Positions 54,377 through 63,295 of a stretch of DNA of 64,000 nucleotides are shown here, piece after piece. Both the position numbers and the translations under genes were made by a program. Source of the DNA: Arthrobacter sp. MA-N2 (GTDB taxonomy: Bacteria; Actinomycetota; Actinomycetes; Actinomycetales; Micrococcaceae); assembly GCF_000517125.1 (NCBI RefSeq), contig NZ_KI912155.1, forward strand, positions 2,840,034 to 2,904,033. The letters run 5' to 3'. Numbering within the stretch: position 1 is the stretch's first letter; the number at the start of each line of letters is the position of its first letter. The notes under the pieces are model-generated. The model searched no databases, was not told the origin of the DNA, and saw nothing but the letters and a program-made list of their open reading frames with translations.

Positions 54377-54901
54377 ATGATGGCACCCGGCGGTTACGTA
54401 GACGGCAATCAGGGCGACTACATCGACAGGGTACAGGATCAGTGGCAGGGTATCTTTCCTGATGTCAGCAGTGAACCGGCGGGGATCATCGGCCGGGTCC
54501 GCAGGCTTGCCCAGCTCATCCAGCTTCAAAGCGATAGCGTCCTGATGAGCTGCGGCATCGGCCGGGCGGAGTTCGATATCCTCGCTTTGCTGACCCGGAC
54601 GGGCCGGGCCATGACGCCGTCGGAACTGGCCTCCGATCTCCTCACCTCTCCGGCGGGCACCACTAAAAGGATCAACAAACTGGTGGACGCCAGGCTGGTG
54701 ACCCGGGAAAGCAACCCGGAGGACGGTCGCGGGGCTTTGATTAGTTTGACCTCGAGGGGCCAGGAAACCATCCTTCCAGTGCTCCGCTCTGTCTCCGACT
54801 TTGAAGCAAAGCTCACCGCCTTCATGTCCCCACAGGACCGGATCGACCTGACCACGCTGCTCCGCAGCCTCCTGACTCACGTCGAAGCGGCGGAGCGGTA
54901 G
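54377..54901 (+). CDS. MarR-family transcriptional regulator
   Basis: This 174-residue protein has a MarR winged helix near residues 60-125 (FDILALLTRTGRAMTPSELASDLLTSPAGTTKRINKLVDARLVTRESNPEDGRGALISLT). GGGAG precedes the tandem ATG at 54377/54380. It follows the SDR-MFS pair by 98 bp on the same strand and probably controls it. Confidence 0.87.
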   Translation: MMAPGGYVDGNQGDYIDRVQDQWQGIFPDVSSEPAGIIGRVRRLAQLIQLQSDSVLMSCGIGRAEFDILALLTRTGRAMTPSELASDLLTSPAGTTKRINKLVDARLVTRESNPEDGRGALISLTSRGQETILPVLRSVSDFEAKLTAFMSPQDRIDLTTLLRSLLTHVEAAER

Positions 54902-55003
54902 ACCACAAAGGTGACGCCGGCGATCTCCAAACACGCCCGTCTCGGTCCCGGGGGCACATGAATCCGGGCGGGCCGAATATGACCCGCCCGTCCGGCCCTG
55001 AAC

Positions 55004-55044
55004 AAAGCTGGTCCGGCCGTCCTATGGATGGCCGGGCCAGCTTT
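55004..55044. terminator. Bidirectional terminator between MarR and the kinase subunit
   Basis: Bases 55004-55018 pair with 55030-55044 as a 15-bp stem with one G-T wobble and an 11-base loop. The arms begin with AAAGC and end with GCTTTT, so U-runs form in both directions. It separates the plus-strand MarR gene from the minus-strand carboxylation operon. Confidence 0.75.
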
Positions 55045-55069
55045 TGTCGCTTTAGGAGCGGCGAAACGT

Positions 55070-56155
55070 TCAGTGCTGGTGTGAGGCATCGTGCGTATGG
55101 GCAGGAACGGCCGTCGCCCCGGAGATACTGCCCGTGATCCAGGACATCATGCCCGCACCGGCATCGAAGGCCGGCTTCCGGACGGCATTGGACCAGACCG
55201 TCTCCGGACGGCACTGGAGCAGGATCAGGTTGCTCCCGGCGGGAAGTTCCTCGTCCACCGCGAACTCGATGTCCTGTGGCGCCTGGTGCATGCGCTCCAG
55301 CTTCTTGCCGAGCGTGGCCAGGGCGACGACTTCATCGTCCTGCAGGCACAATAGCTCGCGGCGTTCGGCAGGAACCTCCACCGGCGCGTCCCCGCGGCGA
55401 TACTCGATGATCTTGTTTCCCAGTGTCCGGTCTGCGATGCCGAGGCCCACTTTGTCCACGACAAAGCGGTCCGGTGTCACCTCTCCGCCGACCACTGAAA
55501 GGCCGAGGCCCCAGCTGGCTTCCATGACGATCTTGGAGCGATCCCCGCTGGTGGGGCTGAGCGTGAACATCACTCCGGCGGCGCGGGCCCGCACCGTCTT
55601 CTGGATCACCACTGCCATCTCGATGGCATGTGGATCTATATCCTTCTCGGCCAGATAGGAGAGGACCCGTCCGGCGAACACGCTGACATAGCATTTGTGC
55701 ACGTACTCGAGGACGGCCTCGGCCCCGACAATGTCCACCCACGTCTCGAACTCCCCGGCAAAGCTGGCGCCCACGGAGTCTTCCGCGGTGGCACTGGAAC
55801 GCACTGCCACCGCGATGTTGTCCACTCCGGTGTCGACGCAGAGCTTGGCGTACGCGGCACGGACCGCGTTCGCGATCTCTTGGGGAAGGGGCACTCCGGT
55901 GAGCCGTTCGCTGATGGTGCGGTCGGCGTCGTCGAACGCGGTCTGGTCGCGGTTGCTGCCCAGCTGGTCGAGCACGCCGCGGGTGAATTCCTGCAGGCCG
56001 TCAGTCTGGAGATAGCTGCGGTAGGCTGCCGCGGTAATCGCAAAGCCGGGCGCGACCGGCAGGCCTGCGGCGGTCATCTGGGCGAGCCCGGCGGCTTTGC
56101 CGCCGACTTCGCGGACGTCCTGGCAACCGGGGTCACTGAATTCGTGGATGTACAT
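55070..56155 (-). CDS. PEP-synthase N-terminal-like ATP-binding subunit of a phenol kinase (HpeHI/AcvAB, phenylphosphate-synthase type)
   Basis: This 361-residue protein is the ATP-grasp half of a PEP synthase standing alone. It has GGKAAGLAQMTAAGLPVAPGFAIT near residue 18, VAVRSSATAEDSVGASFAGEFETW near 105, GVMFTLSPTSGDRSKIVMEASWGLG near 190 and QDIEFAVDE with LLQCRPETVW near 300-325. The 40-kDa subunit of Thauera phenylphosphate synthase has the same architecture. GAGAGCCC lies before the ATG, 8 bp after its partner gene. With that partner it should phosphorylate a phenolic hydroxyl using ATP. Confidence 0.85.
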   Translation of the reverse strand: MYIHEFSDPGCQDVREVGGKAAGLAQMTAAGLPVAPGFAITAAAYRSYLQTDGLQEFTRGVLDQLGSNRDQTAFDDADRTISERLTGVPLPQEIANAVRAAYAKLCVDTGVDNIAVAVRSSATAEDSVGASFAGEFETWVDIVGAEAVLEYVHKCYVSVFAGRVLSYLAEKDIDPHAIEMAVVIQKTVRARAAGVMFTLSPTSGDRSKIVMEASWGLGLSVVGGEVTPDRFVVDKVGLGIADRTLGNKIIEYRRGDAPVEVPAERRELLCLQDDEVVALATLGKKLERMHQAPQDIEFAVDEELPAGSNLILLQCRPETVWSNAVRKPAFDAGAGMMSWITGSISGATAVPAHTHDASHQH

Positions 56156-56163
56156 GGGCTCTC

Positions 56164-58044
56164 CTAGCGGACCGCGGGGGCGGCTTCAGTTGCGGTTTCG
56201 GTTTCGAGCGCCGGTTCGAGGACGACGACGGTCCCTGCCTTGCCGTCGATCCGGACCCTTTGGCCTGTGGTGAGGCGGGCTGTGGCAAAGCCCGTGCCCA
56301 CCACCGCTGGAATGCCGTATTCGCGGCACACGATGGCGGCGTGGCACATCATCCCGCCGATGTCGGTGATGACGCCGGTGGCGACGGCGAAGGCCGCAGC
56401 CCACGACGGTGCCGTGATCGGAGCCACCAGGATTTCGCCGGGCTGGAGCAGAGGCAGGTCCTTTTCGGAGCGCAGAACCCGGACGGGGCCTTCGACGATG
56501 CCGAGCGATCCCGGGATGCCGTTGAGCTTGTCCGTGGCGCCGTCGGAGGCGCCGAGCCAGTCCTGCACCCGTTCGGTGGTGACGCCGTAGTTCATCACCG
56601 CGAACGGGTCCGTCACCTGCTGGGGCGGAATCCCGTAGGCAGGCGGGGCGCTGGCGGCCTGAAGTGCCGCGACAATGGGACGGCGGCGGGCGATTTCGGC
56701 CTGCCAACGCTTCTTTCCCCGGGCAGGGACGCCGATGGCCCATGAATCCACCACGTCGAAGAGAGCGGTGTCCAGTTCGAAGCGGTTCAGGTAGAACATG
56801 TCCCCGGCGGTCTCGAGGAAGCCGGCATCAACGAGGAAGCGTGCCAGGTCCCAGGCCTTTTCCCAGAACACTTTGTGGGACCAGTGCTCCACGTAGATGT
56901 TGTGTTCTTCGATGTACGGGAAGACCTTCCGGGCGAGGCCGAGCAGTTCGTCAAACTGGCGTGCCTCATCGCCGGTAAGGAGGGCGCGGTATTCGTCCAC
57001 GATCTCGTCGCGTTCCTCGCGAAGCCGCTCGATGGGCCGGGAGATGTCTTCGCCGTTGGCAATCTTGACCGCGTAGCGGGAGATGCCCTGCAGGGGGATG
57101 GAGAGATCGCTTGCCCAGGTCTCCTGGTCGTGGGTGAATCCGTATTCGGCAAAGTAATTGAACCAGGGATCCTTGGCCGCTTCGAACGCGGCAAGCCAGG
57201 TCCGGCCGTTGCTCGTCTCGGCCAAGGCAGCCAGGATGGCGTCAGGGGCGCCGTCGCCGGTGATGATGGGGTTCAGGTCCAGCTCGTGGGAGAGTGCGGC
57301 GAGCTTGCGCAGTTCGTCGTCCGGCCGGAAGGCCAGGACGTCGACGCCGGCCACCATGCGGGAGATGGATTGTTCGCTGATGAGCGGGAACGCCTGCTTG
57401 CAGAACTGGAAGAAGGTGATGTAGCCGCCGTAGCCCAGGTTGAGGAACTCGAAGTGGTACTGCCAGATGGAGAAGAATTCATCGATCAGCCGGTGGTAGT
57501 TCTCAATGACGGCCATGGCCGAGGAACGCCCGCGGGCTTCCATGACGACTTCTGCGGGGTCGTACTCGGTCAAGCGGGGGAATTCGATGGTGCGCAGGGA
57601 ATCGATGGCGCCTTCCATCTTGGTTTTCCATTTTCCGTAGAGTTCGTCCCAGTTGGCGTAGTAGTAGCCGGCGCGTTCCTGGAAGATGGCGACGCGCTCC
57701 TGGATCCGCGCCGGGTCTTCAACGCCCAGCGGCGAGATGTAGACGTACCCGTTGACCACGCGGACGTCCAGGCCTAGGGAAACGGGCAGGGCGAATATTC
57801 GGGTGCTGAACGTTCCCACGCCGAGGTACACGGCCTCGGCGCCGATGCTGTCGAACGGGTGGCAGCCGCGGGACCAGTGCATGGTGTCTGCGAACCAGAA
57901 CTGGGCGTTCTCGTGCTCTGTGGTTTCCTCGGAGGGGACGAGGTAGTAGGGGTACATCGACTCCCAGCCTTCACCTCCGGCCGGGGTGATGGATTCGTTG
58001 AAGAAGGGGAAGCGTGCTGCGCTGCCCGGGGTGGTTTCGGTCAT
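56164..58044 (-). CDS. Phosphohistidine (PEP-utilising mobile domain) subunit of a phenylphosphate-synthase-type phenol kinase
   Basis: The 626-residue protein ends in the PEP-utilising mobile domain with GGMMCHAAIVCREYGIPAVVGT; the phospho-accepting histidine is residue 568 by count. The first 450 residues are a substrate-binding region with no PEP-synthase barrel. The size (about 70 kDa) and layout fit the large subunit of Thauera phenylphosphate synthase, Corynebacterium CreH/I and the HpeH/I and AcvA/B proteins. It overlaps the HAD gene (ATGA). It would take phosphate from ATP through the partner subunit and pass it to a 4-hydroxyphenyl ketone. Confidence 0.85.
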   Translation of the reverse strand: MTETTPGSAARFPFFNESITPAGGEGWESMYPYYLVPSEETTEHENAQFWFADTMHWSRGCHPFDSIGAEAVYLGVGTFSTRIFALPVSLGLDVRVVNGYVYISPLGVEDPARIQERVAIFQERAGYYYANWDELYGKWKTKMEGAIDSLRTIEFPRLTEYDPAEVVMEARGRSSAMAVIENYHRLIDEFFSIWQYHFEFLNLGYGGYITFFQFCKQAFPLISEQSISRMVAGVDVLAFRPDDELRKLAALSHELDLNPIITGDGAPDAILAALAETSNGRTWLAAFEAAKDPWFNYFAEYGFTHDQETWASDLSIPLQGISRYAVKIANGEDISRPIERLREERDEIVDEYRALLTGDEARQFDELLGLARKVFPYIEEHNIYVEHWSHKVFWEKAWDLARFLVDAGFLETAGDMFYLNRFELDTALFDVVDSWAIGVPARGKKRWQAEIARRRPIVAALQAASAPPAYGIPPQQVTDPFAVMNYGVTTERVQDWLGASDGATDKLNGIPGSLGIVEGPVRVLRSEKDLPLLQPGEILVAPITAPSWAAAFAVATGVITDIGGMMCHAAIVCREYGIPAVVGTGFATARLTTGQRVRIDGKAGTVVVLEPALETETATEAAPAVR

Positions 58045-58898
58045 GATGTGGCTCCTTGCGACAGTGAAAGGGAGGGGGTAAGGAATCTAAGCAGTTCCGC
58101 GACGTCTGCCAGCGCGAGATCCGGCCGGGCGGCGCCTTCGAGCGTGGCAAGCAAGCCGGGAGAGCTTGCGCCGGAGAGGACCAGGGCACTGTTGGCACCC
58201 ATGGACCGGGCGAGGTCGATTTCGACGGTTGCATCGCCGACCACGGTAACCTCTGCGGCGGGAAGGCCCAGCCTGCGGAGCAGGGTTTCGCCCAGGGCGG
58301 CAGAGGGTTTTCCAACGACCTGCGGCTCGGCGCCGGCAGCCCAGCCGATGGCGTTCGCGATGGCTGCCGACACGCAGACCGATTTGCCGAGGCCGCCATG
58401 GAACCATGGCACGTCCACGGTGGTGTACAGCGGGGCGCCGGCGTCCACCGCCAGGCTGGCCGCGTTGATCTGTTCGGTGCTGTACCCCTTCGCGGCCCCG
58501 ACGACCACGACGTCGGGAAGTTCAGGTTCTCCGGGATCGGCAAGGGCGACGCCCAGGCTGCGCAGGGGAGCAGTCAAACCCTCCGCGCCGAGGGCCAGCA
58601 CCCGGGACCCCGGGTGGCGGTGTCCAATGTACTCGGCGGCTGCGCTGCCGGCAGTAACGAAATCCTCGTCGCGGATATCGATTCCCTGCGAGCGGAGATG
58701 GGCGGCATACTCGGCTGGGGTCTTCTCCGAGGCGTTCGTGCAGACAACGACGGCGTGGCCGGCAGCGTAGAGCGCTGTCACCAGCTCCGCGGCGCCCGGC
58801 ATGGCTTCCCCGCCGGCACCGCCGGCGCGCTTTGTGCGCATCAGGCAACCGTCTACATCCAGTACCCAGCCGTGGGACTTTCTTACTGCGTCGCTCAT
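58041..58898 (-). CDS. HAD-superfamily (NagD-like) phosphatase
   Basis: This 285-residue HAD phosphatase has motif I DVDGCLMRT near residue 14 (nucleophile and acid Asp), motif II CTNAS near 53, the lysine in VVGKPSAALGE near 197 and motif III VVGDATVEIDLA near 221. The cap type is that of HAD subclass IIA. It overlaps both neighbours by 4 bp. In the Hpe/Acv pathway a HAD-type phosphatase removes the phosphate after carboxylation; this gene is in the right place for that step. Confidence 0.88.
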   Translation of the reverse strand: MSDAVRKSHGWVLDVDGCLMRTKRAGGAGGEAMPGAAELVTALYAAGHAVVVCTNASEKTPAEYAAHLRSQGIDIRDEDFVTAGSAAAEYIGHRHPGSRVLALGAEGLTAPLRSLGVALADPGEPELPDVVVVGAAKGYSTEQINAASLAVDAGAPLYTTVDVPWFHGGLGKSVCVSAAIANAIGWAAGAEPQVVGKPSAALGETLLRRLGLPAAEVTVVGDATVEIDLARSMGANSALVLSGASSPGLLATLEGAARPDLALADVAELLRFLTPSLSLSQGATS

Positions 58899-60382
58899 GC
58901 CGTAACCCCCTGGGTAGCGACCCCATCTTCGGCGGGGGCGCGTTGGATCGAAAATGTGGTGCCGCCGTCGGTGACGGAAACCGAGGTGGACGGCCGGCCA
59001 TTCACCGCTGCGAGCAGCCGTTGCAGCGTTGACGCGGCGGAATTCTTCTTCGCGGCATACATGGTGTCCACCTGCTCGGCCGGCATCACTGCCCGGAGCA
59101 GCAGCTCCTCCTCGCTGATCGTGGCGCCGAAGCGCCGCCGCAGATCCGCGATGGTGACGTCGCCGCCGTCGTTGACCGGCTGTTGTCCGCGTTTGGTGGC
59201 CATGGCCCGGTCCATCAGTTCGGGGTTGACGGCACCGGGCAAGGGGCCGAAGTCGCCGCGCAGCAGGTCGATGACTTCGTCGGAGATCTGCTTGTAGCGC
59301 TCTCCGGTGATGACGTTGAGGGTCGCCTGCGTGACGATGTACTGCGCAAACGGCGTCATGACGATCGGCCAGCCGAGGTCCTCGCGGACCTGGACGGACT
59401 CCTCGATCACTTGGTCGAAAAGGTCCGCCCGCCGGATTTCAGCTAGCTGCCGGCGAGTGGTGGACTGCACGCCGCCGGGAATGGTGTGCCGGTAGTAGGC
59501 CTCGTCGTACTCGTTGGGGCTGCCGGCGGGCAGGTTCTTGATCCGACCCTGACGCTGCAAGAAGGCCGACGCCTTGGCCATGGCATCCAGATCGACGTTG
59601 ACACTGTGGCCGCGGGCCCGAAGGTTATGGACCAGCCGCTGGGCTTCCGGGTGTGAGCTTCCGTTGGCCAGAGGCGGCAAGGCGCAGTGGATGGTCTCGA
59701 TGCCGAGGTCCGCGGCGTCGAGAACGGTGATGGGGGACAGTCCGGTGGTGCTGTGCGAATGGATTTCGTTCAGCCGGGTGGTGTTGAGGCTGGACCGCAG
59801 CACCGGCACCAGGCTTTTCACCCGGTCCGGGGTCAGCAGCCCTGCCGGGTCCTTCAGGTAGACGCTGTCGATCGCGTCGCAGTCGTCGAGTTCCTTGGCC
59901 TTGGTGGCGAAGTATTCGTCGGTGTGGACCGGGCTGGTGGTGTAGCAGATTCCGCCGATGACTTCTTCGAAGCCGACCCGCTTAGCCATTTCGGCGGTGC
60001 GCTTGGCGCCGTCCATGTCATGCATTGGATCGATCACCCAGAGACGCTTGACGCCGTTGCGGACCAGCAGCCGGAAGGCCAGTTCGAAGACGGCGTCCGG
60101 AGTGCGGTGGAAGGTGATGAACCGTTTGCCGGTAGTGAGGAAGCCGAGTTGCGTGTTGGGCATCAGCTCGCGGGCGGTCCGCAGCCGTTCCCACGGATCC
60201 TCCTGGTGGTACCGCACGGCGGTGGCCATGAGGGTGCTCGAGACCAGCTCGATGGCGTGGTACCCGACCTGGTCCAGCAGCGGAGCGACGCCCTTGACCA
60301 TCCGCGTGGTGACGCCGGTGGCGCCCCAGATGCTTTGGTTGCCGTCCCGCAAGGAGACATCGACGAGTTTGACGTCAGTCAT
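58895..60382 (-). CDS. Biotin-dependent carboxyltransferase subunit (pyruvate carboxylase B/OadA-like)
   Basis: This 495-residue protein has the HMGL-like TIM barrel with metal ligand Asp8 in DVSLRDGNQS, the carboxylatable lysine Lys177 in YLKDPAGLL and metal histidines 208 and 210 in EIHSHSTTG. The usual RDxHQS histidine is Asn15. A PYC/OADA-type C-terminal domain follows, with no fused biotinyl domain. The start at 60382 overlaps the biotin carboxylase stop (ATGA). It should carboxylate an enolate, here probably the methyl group of a phosphorylated hydroxyacetophenone. Confidence 0.88.
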   Translation of the reverse strand: MTDVKLVDVSLRDGNQSIWGATGVTTRMVKGVAPLLDQVGYHAIELVSSTLMATAVRYHQEDPWERLRTARELMPNTQLGFLTTGKRFITFHRTPDAVFELAFRLLVRNGVKRLWVIDPMHDMDGAKRTAEMAKRVGFEEVIGGICYTTSPVHTDEYFATKAKELDDCDAIDSVYLKDPAGLLTPDRVKSLVPVLRSSLNTTRLNEIHSHSTTGLSPITVLDAADLGIETIHCALPPLANGSSHPEAQRLVHNLRARGHSVNVDLDAMAKASAFLQRQGRIKNLPAGSPNEYDEAYYRHTIPGGVQSTTRRQLAEIRRADLFDQVIEESVQVREDLGWPIVMTPFAQYIVTQATLNVITGERYKQISDEVIDLLRGDFGPLPGAVNPELMDRAMATKRGQQPVNDGGDVTIADLRRRFGATISEEELLLRAVMPAEQVDTMYAAKKNSAASTLQRLLAAVNGRPSTSVSVTDGGTTFSIQRAPAEDGVATQGVTA

Positions 60383-61731
60383 GAGTTCACCTTTTCGGTC
60401 ATCAGTTCGTTCAGCCAGTGGGTGGTGACCGTGTTGTCCTGGAAGTCTGGATGGGCCAGGATCTTGCGCAACAGAGGCAGCGAGGTGGTGACTCCTTCGA
60501 TCTCGAATGCTGCCAGGGCCTGTTCCATGCGTTTGATGGCGGCGGCGCGGTCCGGTGCCCAGGCGATTTGTTTGGCCATCAGGGCGTCGTAGAACGGCGG
60601 GAAGCGGTAGCCCTCGTAGATATGCGTGTCGAGCCTGAGCCCTCCGGCGGCGGACGGGCGCCAGCGCGTGACGGTTCCCGGCGAGGGCCGCAGCTCGTTC
60701 TCCGGGTCTTGGGCCGTGATGCGGCATTCGATGGCATTGCCAGTCAGGGCGATGTCTGACTGGGTGAAGGACAGTGGCTCGCCAAGCGCGGCCAGCAGCT
60801 GTTCACGGACAAGGTCGACGCCGGTGATCGCCTCGGTGACCGGGTGCTCCACCTGCACGCGCGGATTCACCTCGAGAAAGGCCAGCGAATCACGCTGCAC
60901 GTCGTAGAGGAACTCCACGGTTCCCAGGCCCACATAGTCCAGGGCCTCGGCGATGCGCAGGGCGCTTTGGTAAAGGAGCGCCCGGGTAGCTTCGGGGAGT
61001 ACAGTGCACGGTGCCTCCTCCACGACCTTCTGGTAGCGGTACTGTACCGAACACTCCCGTTCGCCGAGGTGGACGCGGTGGCCGTGGCGGTCGCCAAGGA
61101 TCTGGACCTCCACGTGCTTGGCGTCCTGGACGAACCGTTCCAGGAATACGGTGCCGTCACCGAAGGAAGCTTCCGCCTCGGAGGAGGCCAGCTGCCAGGC
61201 CTCGGCCAATTCCGTGGTGCTCGCGACGAGTTTCATGCCGCGGCCGCCGCCGCCGTGCGCTGCCTTGATGAGCACCGGGTAGCCGATGCGTTCGGCCAGC
61301 TGCTGCACTTCCTCGGCCGTCTGGGCGGTGCCGCCGGCGGAGACCGGGACTGCCACGGATTCTGCCAGCCGCCGGGCCGTCAGCTTGTCGCCCAGGGCGC
61401 GCAGCGCCTCCGGAGACGGGCCAATGAAGGTCAGCCCGTTCTCTGCACACAGTTCGGCAAAGGCCGGGCGTTCGGAGAGGAAACCGTAACCCGGGTGCAC
61501 TGCCGTGCAGCCGGTGGAAATCGCAGCCTGAACGACGGCGTTCATGTTCAGGTAGCTGTCAGAAGGACGGGGCCCGCCGAGGGTTAGCACGCGGCCGGCC
61601 CTCCGGGCTGCCAGGGTGTCCCGATCCGCAGATGAGACTCCGAGGACTGTGTCGTAACCCAGCCGGTCGCAGGCCTCAATGAGGCGGACGGCGATTTCGC
61701 CCCGGTTTGCTATGAAGATGCGGTGGGTCAT
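60379..61731 (-). CDS. Biotin carboxylase subunit
   Basis: This 450-residue protein has the full biotin carboxylase layout: MTHRIFIANRGEIAVR, VHPGYGFLSE, the ATP-grasp glycine loop KAAHGGGGRGMKLV near residue 155, the ERECS segment near 230 and the catalytic FLEVNPRVQVEH near 280. The RR of the usual QRRxQK is replaced by YRY. It overlaps the carrier gene upstream and the carboxyltransferase gene downstream by 4 bp, so the three subunits are co-translated. Confidence 0.93.
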   Translation of the reverse strand: MTHRIFIANRGEIAVRLIEACDRLGYDTVLGVSSADRDTLAARRAGRVLTLGGPRPSDSYLNMNAVVQAAISTGCTAVHPGYGFLSERPAFAELCAENGLTFIGPSPEALRALGDKLTARRLAESVAVPVSAGGTAQTAEEVQQLAERIGYPVLIKAAHGGGGRGMKLVASTTELAEAWQLASSEAEASFGDGTVFLERFVQDAKHVEVQILGDRHGHRVHLGERECSVQYRYQKVVEEAPCTVLPEATRALLYQSALRIAEALDYVGLGTVEFLYDVQRDSLAFLEVNPRVQVEHPVTEAITGVDLVREQLLAALGEPLSFTQSDIALTGNAIECRITAQDPENELRPSPGTVTRWRPSAAGGLRLDTHIYEGYRFPPFYDALMAKQIAWAPDRAAAIKRMEQALAAFEIEGVTTSLPLLRKILAHPDFQDNTVTTHWLNELMTEKVNS

Positions 61732-62273
61732 GAGGCGGCCCGGATGGCGAACAGAGGCTGTTCGAACTCCACCAGGTCCCCGTCTTTGACGAAGACGTCG
61801 GTGATCTCACCTGCGGCGCCGGCGGTCACCGAGTTCATCAACTTCATGACCTCAACAATGCACAGCACGGCGTCGGCGGCCACCGAGTCCCCGACCTGGA
61901 CGAAGGCCGGCTCGCCGGGCTTCGGGGCGCCGTAGTATGTTCCCAGCATTGGTGCGGTGACCAGGATGTGGCCCTCCCGCAGCGACTCGGGGCTGACGAC
62001 GGGGGAGTGCCCGTTCACGGCGGCCGGCACTGGAACGGGCGCTGCGGCCGGCACTGGAACGGGCACTGCGGCCGGTGCTGGAACGGGCGCCGGTGCGGGG
62101 CCGGGAGCCGGCGTAGACACGGCCACCGGGTTGCCTGGACCGGCAACATCCGGAATGTGGCCCCCTCGACGGACATGCAGGCGCAGTGCACCCTTCTCGT
62201 ACAAGAAATCAGTGAACTCTGTTTTGTCGAGCTGCTCGATGATCGCGGCGAGCTCTTCCAGGTCGACGTCCAT
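61728..62273 (-). CDS. Biotin carboxyl carrier protein
   Basis: This protein of about 181 residues has an AccB-like N-terminal segment (MDVDLEELAAIIEQLDKTEF), then a Pro/Ala/Val-rich linker and a biotinyl domain with the modified lysine in CIVEVMKLMNSV. The motif is EVMKL rather than the common EAMKM, but the lysine is kept. The start at 62273 is chosen for GGAAG upstream; the frame is open to 62297. It is the first gene of the six-gene operon. Confidence 0.88.
   Translation of the reverse strand: MDVDLEELAAIIEQLDKTEFTDFLYEKGALRLHVRRGGHIPDVAGPGNPVAVSTPAPGPAPAPVPAPAAVPVPVPAAAPVPVPAAVNGHSPVVSPESLREGHILVTAPMLGTYYGAPKPGEPAFVQVGDSVAADAVLCIVEVMKLMNSVTAGAAGEITDVFVKDGDLVEFEQPLFAIRAAS
62024..62089 (-). 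repeat. 24-bp tandem repeat in the biotin-carrier linker
   Basis: About 2.7 copies of a 24-bp unit (CCGGCACTGGAACGGGCRCT plus four bases) lie at 62024-62047, 62048-62071 and 62072 onward. They encode the PVPVPAAA-like linker and could change linker length by slippage. Confidence 0.75.
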
Positions 62274-62321
62274 ATGCGGGAAACTTCCTTCGTTCATGCC
62301 TGTCGCTGTTGAACAGGCCGG

Positions 62322-62341
62322 AATGTGGTCCGTGCCACATT
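62322..62341. promoter_or_regulatory. Inverted repeat upstream of the carboxylation operon
   Basis: AATGTGG at 62322-62328 and CCACATT at 62335-62341 are exact inverted copies with a 6-base spacer, about 50 bp before the carrier gene start. It lies between that gene and the IclR stop, a suitable place for an IclR operator. Confidence 0.45.
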
Positions 62342-62414
62342 GTGAGCGTACGAAGGGCGTACCGCTCTCCGCAATGATTTCTGAAGAGATTCCGCTGTGC
62401 GTAATTTGGTGATC

Positions 62415-63194
62415 TTAGTGAGGCTCGCTTGCCCCCGTCAGCAGCTCGGCCTCCGTTGCGGACGCGGCCTCCCTAAGCGCCTTGACATGATCCGGGACTT
62501 TGCCCTTCTGGTATCGGGCTGTGGGGATCGCGGTGGTGAAGGCTGCCATGGGCTTGCCCGTGGCGTCTCTGATGCAGACGCCAAGGCCACTGACGCCCTG
62601 CTCCGTCTCTTCAGTATTGACTGCGTACCCGGTCTTGCGGACCGCAGCCAGTTGCCGCTTTAGTGCGGGGAGAGTATGAACTCTCGCGGTTGGCCACGGC
62701 GTCAGGCCGCCGCGGTAGAGCTGCTCCAGTTCCACATTGCTGAGTTCGGCCAGGATCGCCTTGCCCCCGGCGGAGCAGTACGCAGGCATCAGATCCCCCA
62801 TCCTTGCTTTCACATGCAGCGCCGCTTCAGACTCAATGCCGTCAATGAACCGCACATGCGAACCGGCCAGGACCATGAGTTGGACGGTATCGGCGACGTC
62901 GCCATAGAGCTTCTGCAGTGCCGGGCGCGCCACTTGGCGCAGCTGGTTCACCGAGAACCGGCTCTCGCCCTGGGGGACCAGTTGGGATCCCGCGCGGTAG
63001 CGCCGTTCCCGGTCCTGGGTGGCAAAGTCCCTGGCCACTAGCGTGCCCAGTAGCCGGTGCGCCGTAGAGGGAGCCACCCCTAACCGCTCCCCGGCGGACT
63101 TGACGCTTAAGACCTCCCCCTCTCGCAAGAGGACGAGCAGCTGGAGGGCTCGGTCCACGGATTCCAGCTTCACAGGATTCTCTTGATTTCGCAT
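62415..63194 (-). CDS. IclR-family transcriptional regulator
   Basis: This 259-residue protein has the winged helix VDRALQLLVLLREGEVLSVKSAGERLGVAPSTAHRLLGTLVARDFATQ near residues 12-58. The IclR effector domain follows, with AYCSAGGKAILAELS near 150 and GLGVCIRD near 210. It lies on the same strand just before the carboxylation operon and is divergent from an aromatic-acid MFS gene. IclR proteins often control aromatic catabolism, so it is the natural regulator of both. Confidence 0.92.
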   Translation of the reverse strand: MRNQENPVKLESVDRALQLLVLLREGEVLSVKSAGERLGVAPSTAHRLLGTLVARDFATQDRERRYRAGSQLVPQGESRFSVNQLRQVARPALQKLYGDVADTVQLMVLAGSHVRFIDGIESEAALHVKARMGDLMPAYCSAGGKAILAELSNVELEQLYRGGLTPWPTARVHTLPALKRQLAAVRKTGYAVNTEETEQGVSGLGVCIRDATGKPMAAFTTAIPTARYQKGKVPDHVKALREAASATEAELLTGASEPH

Positions 63195-63295
63195 AGCAGA
63201 ATCTTGGCATATCCCACACGCTCCGGCTAGGGACGATCCGACGGCTAGGTTCCCTTCAAGACTTTGGAAGGCGCTAAACGGGCACTCGGAGGCAA

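Noticed and set aside
55070..62273. Anaplerotic PEP synthase plus pyruvate carboxylase operon
   Set aside because: The kinase lacks the PEP/pyruvate barrel, is split as in phenylphosphate synthase, and travels with a HAD phosphatase, an IclR regulator and an aromatic-acid carrier, which fits ketone activation better.
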